Source: an uncultured Planctomycetia bacterium
GTDB lineage: Bacteria > Planctomycetota > Phycisphaerae > FEN-1346 > JAACEH01
Direction of reading: 5' to 3'
Length of the DNA stretch: 53,589 nucleotides
NCBI GenBank assembly: GCA_903929765.1
Contig: CAIYVX010000089.1
Coordinates: 1-53,589, forward strand
Positions 14,881 through 23,578 of the stretch are shown here, in pieces. The position numbers and the translations under genes were made by a program. A model generated the notes under the pieces. That model saw nothing but the letters and a program-made list of their open reading frames with translations. It had not been told where the DNA came from and ran no database searches. Within the stretch, counting starts at the first letter, position 1. Every line of letters starts with the position of its first letter.

Positions 14881-16722
14881 ATGACCGACCAAACCGTTCC
14901 AACCTCGCCCTCTCAACCCCCTGCGCCCGATCCGCGCGCCGCCGCCTCCGCGCCCGCCCGCCGACTCACCGATTTCGTCGACCGCGAGACCCTTCAGAAA
15001 CTTCAGGACGGTTTCGCCGAACTTTGTGGCGCCGCCGTCAGCATCCGCGACGCCGACGGCCACCGCATCACCCGCGCCAGTTGCCCCAACCGCTTTTGCG
15101 GCCTCATCCTCAGCGATCCCCCATCCGACGAAAAGTGCCGCCGCTCCAACGCCGAGTCCGCCGCCCGCGCCGCCCAGCACGGCCGCCCCGCCAAATACGT
15201 CTGCCACGCCGGACTGACCCAATATGCCGCCTCCATCGAGGTCAACGGCCAGGTCCTGGGCACCATCGTCCTCGGCGACCGCCCCGAACGCGCCTTCCAG
15301 CGCCACGACATCGACGCCCTCGCCGCCGACCTCCGCCTCGACGCCGACGCACTCTGGACCGCCGCACACGAAATCAAGCCCTGGTCCGACGCCGAAATGC
15401 GCGCCGCCATCAGCTTCCTCCAACTCCTCGCCAACACCCTCACCGGCATCTGCTACCAGGCCGCCCTCCTCAAGCAGCGCATCGGCGAACTCCTCGTCAT
15501 CGAGGAAACCGCCCGCCTCCTCTCCTCCGAAATCGACCTCGACACCGTCCTCACCAACACCGTCCGCACCATGGCCGAACTCATGGGCGTCAAGGCCTGC
15601 TCACTCCGCCTCCTCGACGACGCCGGCCAGGAACTGACCATGAAGGCCAGCTACGGCCTCAGCCGCGATTACCTCAAAAAAGGCCCCATCCTGCTCACCG
15701 AAAACGCCAACGACCGCAACATCCTCTCCGGCGGCATCGTCCGCATCCGCGACATGGCCGCCGATCCCAACGTCCACTACCCCGACGCCGCCCGCCGCGA
15801 GGGCCTCGTCTCCTCCCTCGGCGTCGGCCTCATCACCGGCGGCCGCGCCATCGGCACCCTCCACGTCTACACCGCCGCCCCCCACGACTTCACCGAGGAG
15901 GAAGCCCGCCTCTTCCGCGCGGTCGCCTCCCAGGCCGCCACCGCCATCGAAAAATCCAAGCTCCTCCAGGAACAGGTCGTCCAGCTCCAGACCGAACATG
16001 AACTCAAGCTCGCCGCCGAAGTCCAGGGCCGCATGTTGCCCCGGACCTTCCCCCAGATCCCCGGCCTCGACATCCACGCCCTCTCCATCTTCAGCGCCCA
16101 GGTCGGCGGCGACTTCTACGACTTCCTCGAAATGCCCCAGGGCCGCACCGGCTTCGCCATCGCCGACACCGTCGGCAAGAGCATCCCCGCCGCCATCCTC
16201 ATGGCCTCCGTCCGCTCCGCCCTCAAGGCCCAGGCCCAGAACATTTTCAAAATCAAAGACGTCGTCGGCCGCGTCAACCGCATGCTCTACGAAGATTCCC
16301 TCCCCTCCGAATTCGTCACCCTCGTCTACGCCGTCATCAACTCCAAGACCAAACGCATGGCCTATTGCAACGCCGGCCACGATCCGCCCATGCTCCTGCG
16401 CAGCGGCGAAATCATCAAACTCGAAACCGGCGGCCCGCTCCTCGGGGTCATGCCCGACGCCGTCTTCGCCCAGGAAAGCCTCCAACTGAAGCCCGGCGAC
16501 ACCCTCATGTTCTACACCGACGGCGCCATCGACGCCCTCGACTATCGCGGCGAGCGCTACGGCCGCGACCGACTCCGCGACTCCTTCATCCGCCATGCCG
16601 CCGAACCCTATTCCGCCGAAGACCTGGCCACCCAAATCCTCTGGGACCTCCGCCGCTTCGCTGGCTTCCGCATCCGCACCGACGACCTCACCCTGATGAT
16701 CATCCGCGTCAACGCCGTTTGA
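14881..16722 (+). CDS. PocR-GAF-SpoIIE-type protein phosphatase (RsbU-like regulator)
   Basis: The 613-residue protein has three modules. Residues about 30-190 form a PocR-type ligand-sensing domain (CGLILSDPPSDEKCRRSN, KYVCHAGLTQYAASIEVNGQVLGTIVLGD), with Cys residues as in other PocR domains. Residues about 205-370 are a GAF domain (ETARLLSSEIDLDTVLTNTVRTMAEL to LFRAVASQAATAIEKSKL). Residues about 385-612 are a SpoIIE/PP2C phosphatase with VGGDFYDF, IADTVGKSIPAAILMA, NAGHDPPMLLR and MFYTDGAIDALD, all with the metal-binding Asp residues. No membrane segment is present, so it is cytoplasmic. It probably dephosphorylates an anti-sigma-factor antagonist in response to a small ligand; no partner gene is nearby. 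Confidence 0.93.
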   Translation: MTDQTVPTSPSQPPAPDPRAAASAPARRLTDFVDRETLQKLQDGFAELCGAAVSIRDADGHRITRASCPNRFCGLILSDPPSDEKCRRSNAESAARAAQHGRPAKYVCHAGLTQYAASIEVNGQVLGTIVLGDRPERAFQRHDIDALAADLRLDADALWTAAHEIKPWSDAEMRAAISFLQLLANTLTGICYQAALLKQRIGELLVIEETARLLSSEIDLDTVLTNTVRTMAELMGVKACSLRLLDDAGQELTMKASYGLSRDYLKKGPILLTENANDRNILSGGIVRIRDMAADPNVHYPDAARREGLVSSLGVGLITGGRAIGTLHVYTAAPHDFTEEEARLFRAVASQAATAIEKSKLLQEQVVQLQTEHELKLAAEVQGRMLPRTFPQIPGLDIHALSIFSAQVGGDFYDFLEMPQGRTGFAIADTVGKSIPAAILMASVRSALKAQAQNIFKIKDVVGRVNRMLYEDSLPSEFVTLVYAVINSKTKRMAYCNAGHDPPMLLRSGEIIKLETGGPLLGVMPDAVFAQESLQLKPGDTLMFYTDGAIDALDYRGERYGRDRLRDSFIRHAAEPYSAEDLATQILWDLRRFAGFRIRTDDLTLMIIRVNAV

Positions 16723-16735
16723 TGGTTTGCCGTTC

Positions 16736-16809
16736 GTAGGGGCGACATATATGTCGCCCTTCTTGCTGTTTCTGCCGGGTGCCACGGTTCTGCTTGCAGA
16801 ACCGTGCTC
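16736..16809 (+). repeat. GTAG-headed hairpin and GGGTGCCACGG hairpin
   Basis: 16736-16759 is GTAGGGGCGACAT-ATGTCGCCC, an almost perfect palindrome. 16777-16809 starts GGGTGCCACGGTTCTGC and returns GCAGAACCGTG. They lie at the left edge of the lower-GC block. Confidence 0.8.
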
Positions 16810-16847
16810 ATTGCAAACAAATCTCGAAAGGCTAAAGGAGAAATGAT

Positions 16848-17681
16848 GTGGATAAGTTTCAAGAAAAAGAAATCATCAAGAAGGTTGTAAAAGCTTGGGA
16901 CGATGCGGTTAAGCCCTATGTTGACCGATACACAGTTCCAATATGGGCTGTTCATGGAAACAAGCGATTCCAACTTGGCACCGGGATCACGTTCGCTGTT
17001 GCAGATGAGCACTTTCTCGTAACTGCAAGGCATGTATCGGACAGGGTGAAGAACCGCGGCTGCCAACTCTATATAAGCGATAATTCTCCAGAAGGATCGA
17101 AAGCTTTTCTATTGGACGGCGAAGTCCATATGGCGCTCAATGATGGCTACGACGTGAGCCTTATTGTTCTTTCACCAAAACAGGCTTCGCAACTTGCGCA
17201 TTTTTCCTTCCTCAGACTATCGGACATTGACTTCGGGCAGGAGCCTCTCGAAATGGGTATTTATTACGTCAGCGGGTACCCAGGAGAATGGAATGAGGTA
17301 CCCAAAGAGGGAGGCGAACTAACTCCAGAAGGCATATTCTACAGTACTCATCTCGAACCCCCAAGTACTGACTACGATTCCCTCCAAGATTACCGTCGTG
17401 ATGTGCATATACTCCTTGTCTACTCCGAAGGTGCCCCCGACTGGCATGGCATCAGCGGCTGCGGTATCTGGCGCGCTTGGCAGCCCGAAAAGAAGAAGTA
17501 TCCCCCGGAACTGGAGCAAGTAAAGTTGGTTGCAGTAGAGACCTGTTTTTATGAGAAGAGCAAACTTATCCGAGGGACACGCTGGGCGGTGGTACTAGAA
17601 CTGCTCATTAAAACATGTCCCTATTTGAGGAGACCGATTGAAGTCCACACCGGTCCTCTAAAGATTGACTCGGCATCCTAA
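16848..17681 (+). CDS. Cytoplasmic trypsin-like serine protease
   Basis: GTG at 16848 is the start, because AAGGAG lies seven bases upstream and both nearby ATGs are out of frame. The 277-residue protein has no signal peptide. It shows the chymotrypsin-fold pattern: TGITFAV, then LVTARHV (His62), DGYDVSLIVL (Asp102), and GISGCGIW (Ser203). The GISG motif replaces the common GNSG. It is therefore probably a cytoplasmic protease; such proteins often occur in conflict or defence contexts, but no partner with a clear defence domain is attached. Base composition is clearly more AT-rich than the genes on either side, and codon use differs, suggesting acquisition from elsewhere. Confidence 0.8.
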   Translation: MDKFQEKEIIKKVVKAWDDAVKPYVDRYTVPIWAVHGNKRFQLGTGITFAVADEHFLVTARHVSDRVKNRGCQLYISDNSPEGSKAFLLDGEVHMALNDGYDVSLIVLSPKQASQLAHFSFLRLSDIDFGQEPLEMGIYYVSGYPGEWNEVPKEGGELTPEGIFYSTHLEPPSTDYDSLQDYRRDVHILLVYSEGAPDWHGISGCGIWRAWQPEKKKYPPELEQVKLVAVETCFYEKSKLIRGTRWAVVLELLIKTCPYLRRPIEVHTGPLKIDSAS

Positions 17682-17976
17682 CCCAAATGTTGCGTGCTTT
17701 CACGCACCAAGCCTTTTGTGTTAAAATGACATTTGAAAGGAAAGGTAGGTCGGACTTACGCCCGACATGCACAAAAGATGATCATGTCGTGCCAGGGACA
17801 GACCCAAACCCTCAGAGAGGAAAATACCGGCACCGTCTGACTGGATAGGTTCTGTTGAACAAACCGCTCAACAAAACCTCAACGTTGCATTCATGCGGCC
17901 CATTTTGTAGAATTTGCTGACGTTGTGCTTCTCTGTTTCAACAAGTCAAAGAACATTTTTGAAACGGGTTTGGGAC
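17682..17976. other. Intergenic region with two hairpins
   Basis: 17691-17709 carries a decayed GTGCGTG/CACGCAC hairpin and 17745-17768 a GTAGGTCGGACT-type REP-like hairpin ending GCCCGACAT. The remaining 200 bases contain stop codons in all frames and nothing recognisable. Confidence 0.5.
17745..17768 (+). repeat. GTAG-headed REP-like hairpin
   Basis: GTAGGTCGGACT followed by ACGCCCGACAT; a member of the same group as 7316-7341 and 30275-30298. Confidence 0.7.
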
Positions 17977-18495
17977 ATGGCAAATGGCCGCGATTTCTTT
18001 GTCCGCCGTCCGCACTTGATACCCGCCGTCTTAGCGGCCGCGATGTTGCTGGCGGCGCTGGGGAAATGGCCCTACGCCTATTACCAAGTCCTGCGCTGGG
18101 CCGTCTGCGCGGCGGCTGTTTTCATCGTCTACAAAGGTGTGACCTTCAAGCAAGTTTGGGCCGTCTGCGTTTTCGGAATCGTGGCCGTCCTGTTCAATCC
18201 TATTGCCCCGATCCACATGAATCAGGAAACGTGGGCTGTGATCGACGTGTCGGCGGCGGCCGTGTTCATGGTGGGCGCGGCTCTGTTGCGTCGTGGGGAT
18301 AGCCAACAGCAAGAACCATCTGCTCCGGGGGCCATACGCCACCGTTACTACTGCCTGGGTGCCCTCGCGCTTTTGATTGTTCTTGTTTTCGTTCTCTTTG
18401 TTTGGCCGAGGCCCTTCAACTTTGGCCAGTCGCAGGTATATGAGGGACATTCTGTTCGTCACCACCGAATTAAGGGGTATGGCAATGGCTTATAA
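17977..18495 (+). CDS. Small membrane protein, DUF6804-like
   Basis: I start at ATG 17977; a TTG at 17914 is possible, but the residues it adds look non-membrane and lack support. The product has four to five hydrophobic helices: LIPAVLAAAMLLAALGKWPYAYYQVLRWAVCAAAVFIVY, WAVCVFGIVAVLFNPIAPIHM, WAVIDVSAAAVFMVGAALL and LGALALLIVLVFVLFVW. The order 'YYxxLRW ... FNPIxPI ... WxxID' is that of a small bacterial inner-membrane family (DUF6804, recognised by pattern only). Its end overlaps the start of the TPR lipoprotein by 11 bases. Function unknown. Confidence 0.7.
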   Translation: MANGRDFFVRRPHLIPAVLAAAMLLAALGKWPYAYYQVLRWAVCAAAVFIVYKGVTFKQVWAVCVFGIVAVLFNPIAPIHMNQETWAVIDVSAAAVFMVGAALLRRGDSQQQEPSAPGAIRHRYYCLGALALLIVLVFVLFVWPRPFNFGQSQVYEGHSVRHHRIKGYGNGL

Positions 18496-20077
18496 TAATA
18501 ACATGAGCCGGGAGTATTTTCCGACGGGCGTGGCATGGACCGCAAAAGTAGTTGTGCTTGCTATTCTCTTGTTCGGTGTCGCTACGATGTTCCTTGGATG
18601 CAAAAAGACGGCGCAGGATTACGTCCAAAGTGGGGATACAAAACGCGACAAAGGGCAGTACGATGAAGCTATCAAGGAATACGACCAAGCCATTGCCCTC
18701 GAACCCCAGGAATCTTCGCACTATTATATTCGTGGGGACACATACGAGAAAAAGGGGCGATACGATGAGGCGATTAGGGACTACGGCCGCGCCATCGATC
18801 TCGACACTTTGCCATATAGCAAGGCTTTGTCATATAACAAACGCGGTCTGGCCTACTATAATAAAAGCCAGTACGATGATGCGATAAAAGACTTTGCTCA
18901 AGCTATTTCGCTCGAACCCCAGGAATCTCAGTATTATTGCAATCGCGGTGACGCATACGCCGACAAGGGCCAGTGCGACGAGGCTATCAGGGACTTCGAT
19001 TGGGCCTGCGCCTTTGACCAAGAAAATGCTAGCTACTATTATTACCGACGGGGAGAGATGAAATCGAACAAGGGGCAATTAGATGAGGCCATTAACGATT
19101 TTGACCTTTCAATTGCACTTAAACCCTATGATGCTGCGGTCCATTGCTATCGCGGCGAGGCATACGAGGCTAAAGGCCAACACGACCAAGCCTTCAAAGA
19201 CTATGACGAGGCAATCAAGAACTACGATAGCGCCATTGCCAGCGAACCAAAGGATGCTGCGGGCTACTATGGGCGCGGTTACGCTTACGCGTGCAAGGGC
19301 CTGTACGACCTGGCGATTAAAGACTACGATCAAGCCATTGCCCTTGACACAAAGGACGCTCTCGCCTATTACTGGCGCGGAGAGGCATACGAAGAAAAGG
19401 GACAATACGATCAGGCAATCAAAGATTTCGACCAGTCCATTGCCCTCAACCCTAAGTATTCTTTCGTCTATTGCAATCGTGGTGAAGCATACGACGAAAA
19501 AAGGGAATACGACCGGGCGCTCAAAGATTTCGACAAGTATATTGCACTCGCCCCCAAGAACGATACGGGCTACTATGGGCGTGGACGGCTGTACGGTCAC
19601 AAAGGCCAATACGACCAGGCAGTCAAGGATTTCGACCACGCCATTGCGCTCGCCCCCAAGAGTGATTGGGCCTATTTCGAGCGCGGGTGGGCTTATGCGC
19701 GCAAGGGTCAATATGATCTGTCAATTAAGGACTACGGCCAGGCCGTCGCCCTTGACCACAAGGGCGGGTACGACGATGCCATAAAGGACTACGGGCGGGC
19801 TATAACACTCGACCCCAAGGATTCTTGGGCCTACAACAAACGCGGACTGGCTTACTACAAGCAAGGACGGTACGACCTTGCCGTCATTGACTACGGCTAT
19901 GCCGTCCAACTTCTGCCCAATGACCCCGCGATCTATCTTCTCCGCGCCAGGGCTTGGGCCGCGTCAAAGCAGTACGATAAAGCTTGGGCGGACATCAATG
20001 CTTGTCGCCAGCGAAACGGCAAGCCGCCGGAGGAATTCGTCAAGGAACTGGCCGCCGCCTCTAACCGATCAGAATAA
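18485..20077 (+). CDS. TPR lipoprotein with about twelve repeats
   Basis: I choose ATG 18485 (AAGGGG seven bases upstream); ATG 18479 is nearly as good. The product opens with a lipoprotein signal (VVVLAILLFGVATMFLGC) and then consists almost wholly of tetratricopeptide repeats of 34-36 residues. The pattern is YYxRGxAYxxKGQYDxAIKDYDQAIALDPKD, repeated about twelve times to residue about 500. Such solenoids bind partner proteins; this one should sit on the periplasmic face of a membrane. The reading overlaps the DUF6804-like gene, so the two are coupled. GC content is lower than in the flanking genes. The near-identical repeats make this stretch prone to expansion and contraction. Confidence 0.85.
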   Translation: MAYNNNMSREYFPTGVAWTAKVVVLAILLFGVATMFLGCKKTAQDYVQSGDTKRDKGQYDEAIKEYDQAIALEPQESSHYYIRGDTYEKKGRYDEAIRDYGRAIDLDTLPYSKALSYNKRGLAYYNKSQYDDAIKDFAQAISLEPQESQYYCNRGDAYADKGQCDEAIRDFDWACAFDQENASYYYYRRGEMKSNKGQLDEAINDFDLSIALKPYDAAVHCYRGEAYEAKGQHDQAFKDYDEAIKNYDSAIASEPKDAAGYYGRGYAYACKGLYDLAIKDYDQAIALDTKDALAYYWRGEAYEEKGQYDQAIKDFDQSIALNPKYSFVYCNRGEAYDEKREYDRALKDFDKYIALAPKNDTGYYGRGRLYGHKGQYDQAVKDFDHAIALAPKSDWAYFERGWAYARKGQYDLSIKDYGQAVALDHKGGYDDAIKDYGRAITLDPKDSWAYNKRGLAYYKQGRYDLAVIDYGYAVQLLPNDPAIYLLRARAWAASKQYDKAWADINACRQRNGKPPEEFVKELAAASNRSE

Positions 20078-20088
20078 AGGATGTTCCC

Positions 20089-21336
20089 ATGCCCCCCAAA
20101 CCCATGACCTCCCGCGAGCGCGTCCGCGCCGCCCTCAACCACCAGCAGCCCGACCGCGTCCCCATCGACCTCGGCAGCATGAGGGCCTCCAGCATCAACG
20201 TCGCCCTCTACCAGAAAATCAAGAACCGCCTGAGCCTGGGCACCCCCACCCGCGTCATCGACCACATGAGCATGTTGCCCGAAGTCGAACCGGAAGTCCT
20301 CCAGCGCTTCCACGTCGATGTCGTCCCGCTCGAAGGCTCCTCCGCCGCCTGGTGCGAAACGCCCGCCGAGCGCGGCCAGAAATGGACCCTCTTTACCGGC
20401 GAAACCGTTTACGTCGAGCCGCAGGCCCGCCGCCGCATCGAACCTGACGGCAGTTGGGTGCTCCTCAACGCCGCCGGCGAAATCTTCGCCCGCATGCCCA
20501 AAGACGGTTTCTACTTCGACTTCGTCCGTCCCACCATGTCCGCCGTCACCATCGACCCCGCCAAGTGCCGCCCCTCGGCCACCGTCCGCGACGAGGAACT
20601 CGAAATCTTCGCCCGCCGCGCCAAAGCCCTCTACGAAAACACCGACAAGGCCATTTTCGGCTGGGGCGCCAGCATCTCCTTTTTCGGCCTCAGCGCCCTG
20701 CTGTCCGACAACATCACTCAAGGCTCGCTCGACGAGTGGCTCTGCCTCCTCATGACCGAAAAAGAAACCGCCACCGAAATGATGGGCCGCTGCACCGACG
20801 CCGCCATCGCCCGCACCAAACTCTTTCACCAGGCCGCCGGCGACCGCATCATGATCTGGGGCGTCGCCAGCGACGACGCCGGCACCCAGCGCGCCGGCCT
20901 CATCCAACCCGAACTTTTCGACGAAATGATCAAGCCCCACTACGTCCGCTTCTGCGACTGGGTCCACAAAAACACAAGCTGGAAAACCTTCCTCCACTCT
21001 TGCGGCGCCGTCCACGACTACATCCCCGGCTGGATCGACGCCGGAATTGACATCATCAACCCCGTCCAGATTTCCGCCACCAACATGGAACCCGAGCGGC
21101 TCATGGCCGACTTCGGCGGCCGCATCGTCTTCTGGGGCGGCGGCGCCGAAACCCAGCACGTCCTCCCCTCCGCCACCCCCGAGGAAGTGCGCCGCCACGT
21201 CCAGCACAACCTCTCCGTCTTCGCCGCCCGACCCGGCGGCTACGTCTTCACCCAGGTCCACAACCTCCAGCCCCACGTTCCCCCCGAAAACGTCGAAGCC
21301 ATGTTCGACGCCGCCTACGAATTCGGAAAAATGTAG
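20089..21336 (+). CDS. Uroporphyrinogen decarboxylase-family protein (methyltransferase-like subgroup)
   Basis: ATG at 20089 follows AAAGGATG. The 415-residue protein begins MTSRERVRAALNHQQPDRVPIDLGS, the usual opening of the URO-D superfamily, and carries HSCGAVHDYIPGWIDAGIDIINPVQ and the GRIVFWGGGAETQHVLP segment. The HxCG motif replaces the decarboxylase residues of HemE and is that of corrinoid-dependent methyltransferases such as MtaA or CmuA (established for the family), so the true substrate is probably a methyl donor and not a porphyrin. No corrinoid protein gene is nearby. The stop TAG is part of the GTAG head of a hairpin. A shorter relative lies at 46381-47364. Confidence 0.88.
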   Translation: MPPKPMTSRERVRAALNHQQPDRVPIDLGSMRASSINVALYQKIKNRLSLGTPTRVIDHMSMLPEVEPEVLQRFHVDVVPLEGSSAAWCETPAERGQKWTLFTGETVYVEPQARRRIEPDGSWVLLNAAGEIFARMPKDGFYFDFVRPTMSAVTIDPAKCRPSATVRDEELEIFARRAKALYENTDKAIFGWGASISFFGLSALLSDNITQGSLDEWLCLLMTEKETATEMMGRCTDAAIARTKLFHQAAGDRIMIWGVASDDAGTQRAGLIQPELFDEMIKPHYVRFCDWVHKNTSWKTFLHSCGAVHDYIPGWIDAGIDIINPVQISATNMEPERLMADFGGRIVFWGGGAETQHVLPSATPEEVRRHVQHNLSVFAARPGGYVFTQVHNLQPHVPPENVEAMFDAAYEFGKM

Positions 21337-21436
21337 GTTGGGCCCTGGCCCGACATAATAAAAACTCGGGTGGCATGGACCACGCTTGCGTGGCCATGCG
21401 AAATGGGGTGCCACGGTTCCGCTTGCAGAACCGTAC
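21333..21436 (+). repeat. Three palindromic elements in series
   Basis: 21333-21356 is GTAGGTTGGGCC-CT-GGCCCGACAT, supplying the preceding gene's stop codon. 21368-21400 is a GGGTGGCATGG hairpin with CCACGC/GCGTGG arms. 21406-21436 starts GGGTGCCACGGTTCCGC and returns GCAGAACCGT. They separate two convergent genes. Confidence 0.85.
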
Positions 21437-21454
21437 TCCTGGCTTGCAAAAAAT

Positions 21455-23467
21455 CTACTGCTTCCCTCCCCGCCCCGCCGCCAACTGGCTCTGCAACATC
21501 AGCCGCTGTTCCCCCGCCTCGCGGGCCAGATACGATTTCGGATAATCTTCCAGCAACTGTTTGTAATATTCAATCGCCTGAGCCAAATGCGCCGCCCGGT
21601 TCCCGGCCAGGTGCGTCTCCAGGTCCGCCAGCGCCAGCAGGGCCTCCGCCGCGCCGTTGCTCCCCGGATAATTCTTCACCACCTTCTCCAGCAGTTCCAG
21701 CCGCCCCGGCCCGCCCTTGCCGCCCACCGTCTCCTCCGCCGTCAGGCGCGGCTCCGTCATGGCCAGCTCGAACGCGAGGTTCCCCGACAACTTGCATTTC
21801 GGGCAGAGCTTCTGAAGTTCCACCAGCTTCGCCCGCCGCTCGTCCGCCGGCTCGAAGAGCGGAATCTTCAGCAACTCGCGCAGCACCAGATTGTGGCAAT
21901 TCGGACAATCCAGGTTCGTCGTCAGAAATTCATATTCATGCTGAGCAATGCGGTACTGTTCGTCGATCCGTTCCGCCCGTTGCCGCGCCCGCAGCCGGTC
22001 GCCCACGTCAAACAGATTCGTAAAAAGCGACAACCCCGACAGGTCTGGCAAGGGCTTATCCACCTCCGGCTTGTAGGCCCGCAGAATCCGGCCGTAGGCC
22101 GCGATGGCCTGCTCGAACTGACCCTGCCGCGCCGCAAAGTCCGCCTGTTTCGCCTCCGCCGCCGCAGAATACGGGCTGGTCGGAAAGCGCGTGAGCAAGG
22201 CCTGCCAGACGTCCGCCGAAGTGTGATACGCACTGCCGGGGAAGTCCACCGCCAGGCCGTCCAGAATCTTCTTCGAATCCTCCAGTTGCATCCGCGTCCA
22301 GTTGTACCGGATCGGCGTGTTCGTCGCCGTCGCCGACCGGAACGCCGTCGTATCCACGTCCATGTCCAGGGCCCGGGCCATGGTAAAGAGCACGTCCGCC
22401 GCCCGAGGACTCGTCGGCCACTGCCGCAAAAATTGCAGGCTCCGCCGCGCGATCGTCGTCTTCTGCTGCCGCAGGCTTTCGCGCACCTTGAACTCGAAAT
22501 CAATCCGCGTCCGCTGCAGTTCCGCCGCCTCCCGCAGCGGGTCCGGCGGCTCGTCCGGCAGCCCCAGGACGTGCAGCCCGCCCGTGGACTGCCCCCGGGC
22601 CTCCCGCTTCTTCTCGAACTCCACCTTCTTCCTCTCGACTTCCAGCCGCTTGTCGACAATCTCCTTCAGTTCCTCGGCCACCTTCGTCCCGCTCTCATCC
22701 ACAAATAGCGAACTATCCAGACCGCAATCACGGTTGAACAATGCGTACTGCACCTCCGCCGGACCGACCCAGATCTGAAACGCCGCCGCCGGCACCAGGC
22801 ACAGCGCCGCCAGCGCGATCCCCGCCACCCGCGCCCGCCATTTCGCCAGCCGCAACGGTATCAGGATGGCCAGAACGAGCGCCACGTCGAAAACGATGGC
22901 CACCAGGGCCGGCAGATAATAGGCCCCCACGAGCGGCACGTCCGCGCGCGGCTGGCTCGCCGCCAGACAGAAAATCCACGCCGGCACGCAGGCCAGCAGG
23001 CACGACGCCACCTTGCTCGACAGCCGCACCGTCCACCCGCCCGCCAGCCACGACCCCAGAATCAGCAATAATCCCAGCGGCCAACTCGGCCCCGCGATCA
23101 GCGCCACCAGCGCCAGCAGCACGCCCCCGCGCTTCCCATACAATATCGCCACCACCAGCGGCACGAGAATCACCAGCGCCAGCGCCCCGCCCAGAATCAA
23201 AATCATTTCCGGCCGCGACAGGATGTCCACCGGGAACCGCTCCCAGCCGAAAATCCAAACGCTCGGCTTCGGCCGCAGTGACAGGTTGAAACTCAGCCAG
23301 GTCGGCGTCAGCATGTTCTTCACGAACATGACGAAGGCCAGGTACACCAGGGCCAGGAGGCCCAGATAGACGTTGACCCCCGGCCGGTAGCTGCGACCGC
23401 ACGTTCCGCACCACGACTCGTCGCCGGGTGCGTTCTTGGCCGCAAAAAAACAACGCGGACATTCCAT
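21455..23467 (-). CDS. Membrane protein with zinc ribbon and TPR-like C-terminal region
   Basis: The 670-residue protein opens MECPRCFFAAKNAPGDESWCGTCG, a four-Cys zinc ribbon. It then has about seven hydrophobic helices to residue about 240 and a long soluble part with repeated helical pairs of the tetratricopeptide/BamD type (SAADVWQALLTRFPTSPYSAAAEAKQADFAARQGQFEQAIAAYGRI; YYKQLLEDYPKSYLAREAGEQRLM). A second Cys cluster, CPNCHN and CPKCK at about residues 525 and 562, probably forms another zinc site. It lies downstream of the AsmA-like gene, separated by 111 bases of repeat. Function unknown; a scaffold in the envelope is plausible. Confidence 0.75.
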   Translation of the reverse strand: MECPRCFFAAKNAPGDESWCGTCGRSYRPGVNVYLGLLALVYLAFVMFVKNMLTPTWLSFNLSLRPKPSVWIFGWERFPVDILSRPEMILILGGALALVILVPLVVAILYGKRGGVLLALVALIAGPSWPLGLLLILGSWLAGGWTVRLSSKVASCLLACVPAWIFCLAASQPRADVPLVGAYYLPALVAIVFDVALVLAILIPLRLAKWRARVAGIALAALCLVPAAAFQIWVGPAEVQYALFNRDCGLDSSLFVDESGTKVAEELKEIVDKRLEVERKKVEFEKKREARGQSTGGLHVLGLPDEPPDPLREAAELQRTRIDFEFKVRESLRQQKTTIARRSLQFLRQWPTSPRAADVLFTMARALDMDVDTTAFRSATATNTPIRYNWTRMQLEDSKKILDGLAVDFPGSAYHTSADVWQALLTRFPTSPYSAAAEAKQADFAARQGQFEQAIAAYGRILRAYKPEVDKPLPDLSGLSLFTNLFDVGDRLRARQRAERIDEQYRIAQHEYEFLTTNLDCPNCHNLVLRELLKIPLFEPADERRAKLVELQKLCPKCKLSGNLAFELAMTEPRLTAEETVGGKGGPGRLELLEKVVKNYPGSNGAAEALLALADLETHLAGNRAAHLAQAIEYYKQLLEDYPKSYLAREAGEQRLMLQSQLAAGRGGKQ

Positions 23468-23537
23468 GTCTTTGCCCCGCCTCCCCTGTGCCCCTCTGCC
23501 CCGCCGAAGTGCGTCTTTGTTTTTTTGCCTTTTGCCT

Positions 23538-23578
23538 TTGCCTTTAGCCTATAGCCTGAAGCCTATAGCCTGCTGTTC
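23538..23578. repeat. AAGCCT low-complexity repeat
   Basis: This is a series of TTTGCCTTTAGCCTATAGCC-like units between the AsmA-like gene and the zinc-ribbon membrane protein. It belongs to the same family as 11011-11050. Confidence 0.6.

Noticed and set aside
16847-16855. Perfect DnaA-box sequence TGTGGATAA
   Set aside because: A single copy overlapping the protease start codon, with no cluster or AT-rich unwinding region; expected by chance in 50 kb.
17914-17976. TTG start extending the DUF6804-like protein by 21 residues
   Set aside because: No ribosome-binding site, and the added sequence has no match to the family; ATG 17977 preferred.
20089-21336. HemE (uroporphyrinogen decarboxylase of haem synthesis)
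   Set aside because: The HSCG motif and the lack of HemE catalytic positions place it among methyltransferase-like URO-D proteins; no other haem gene is nearby.
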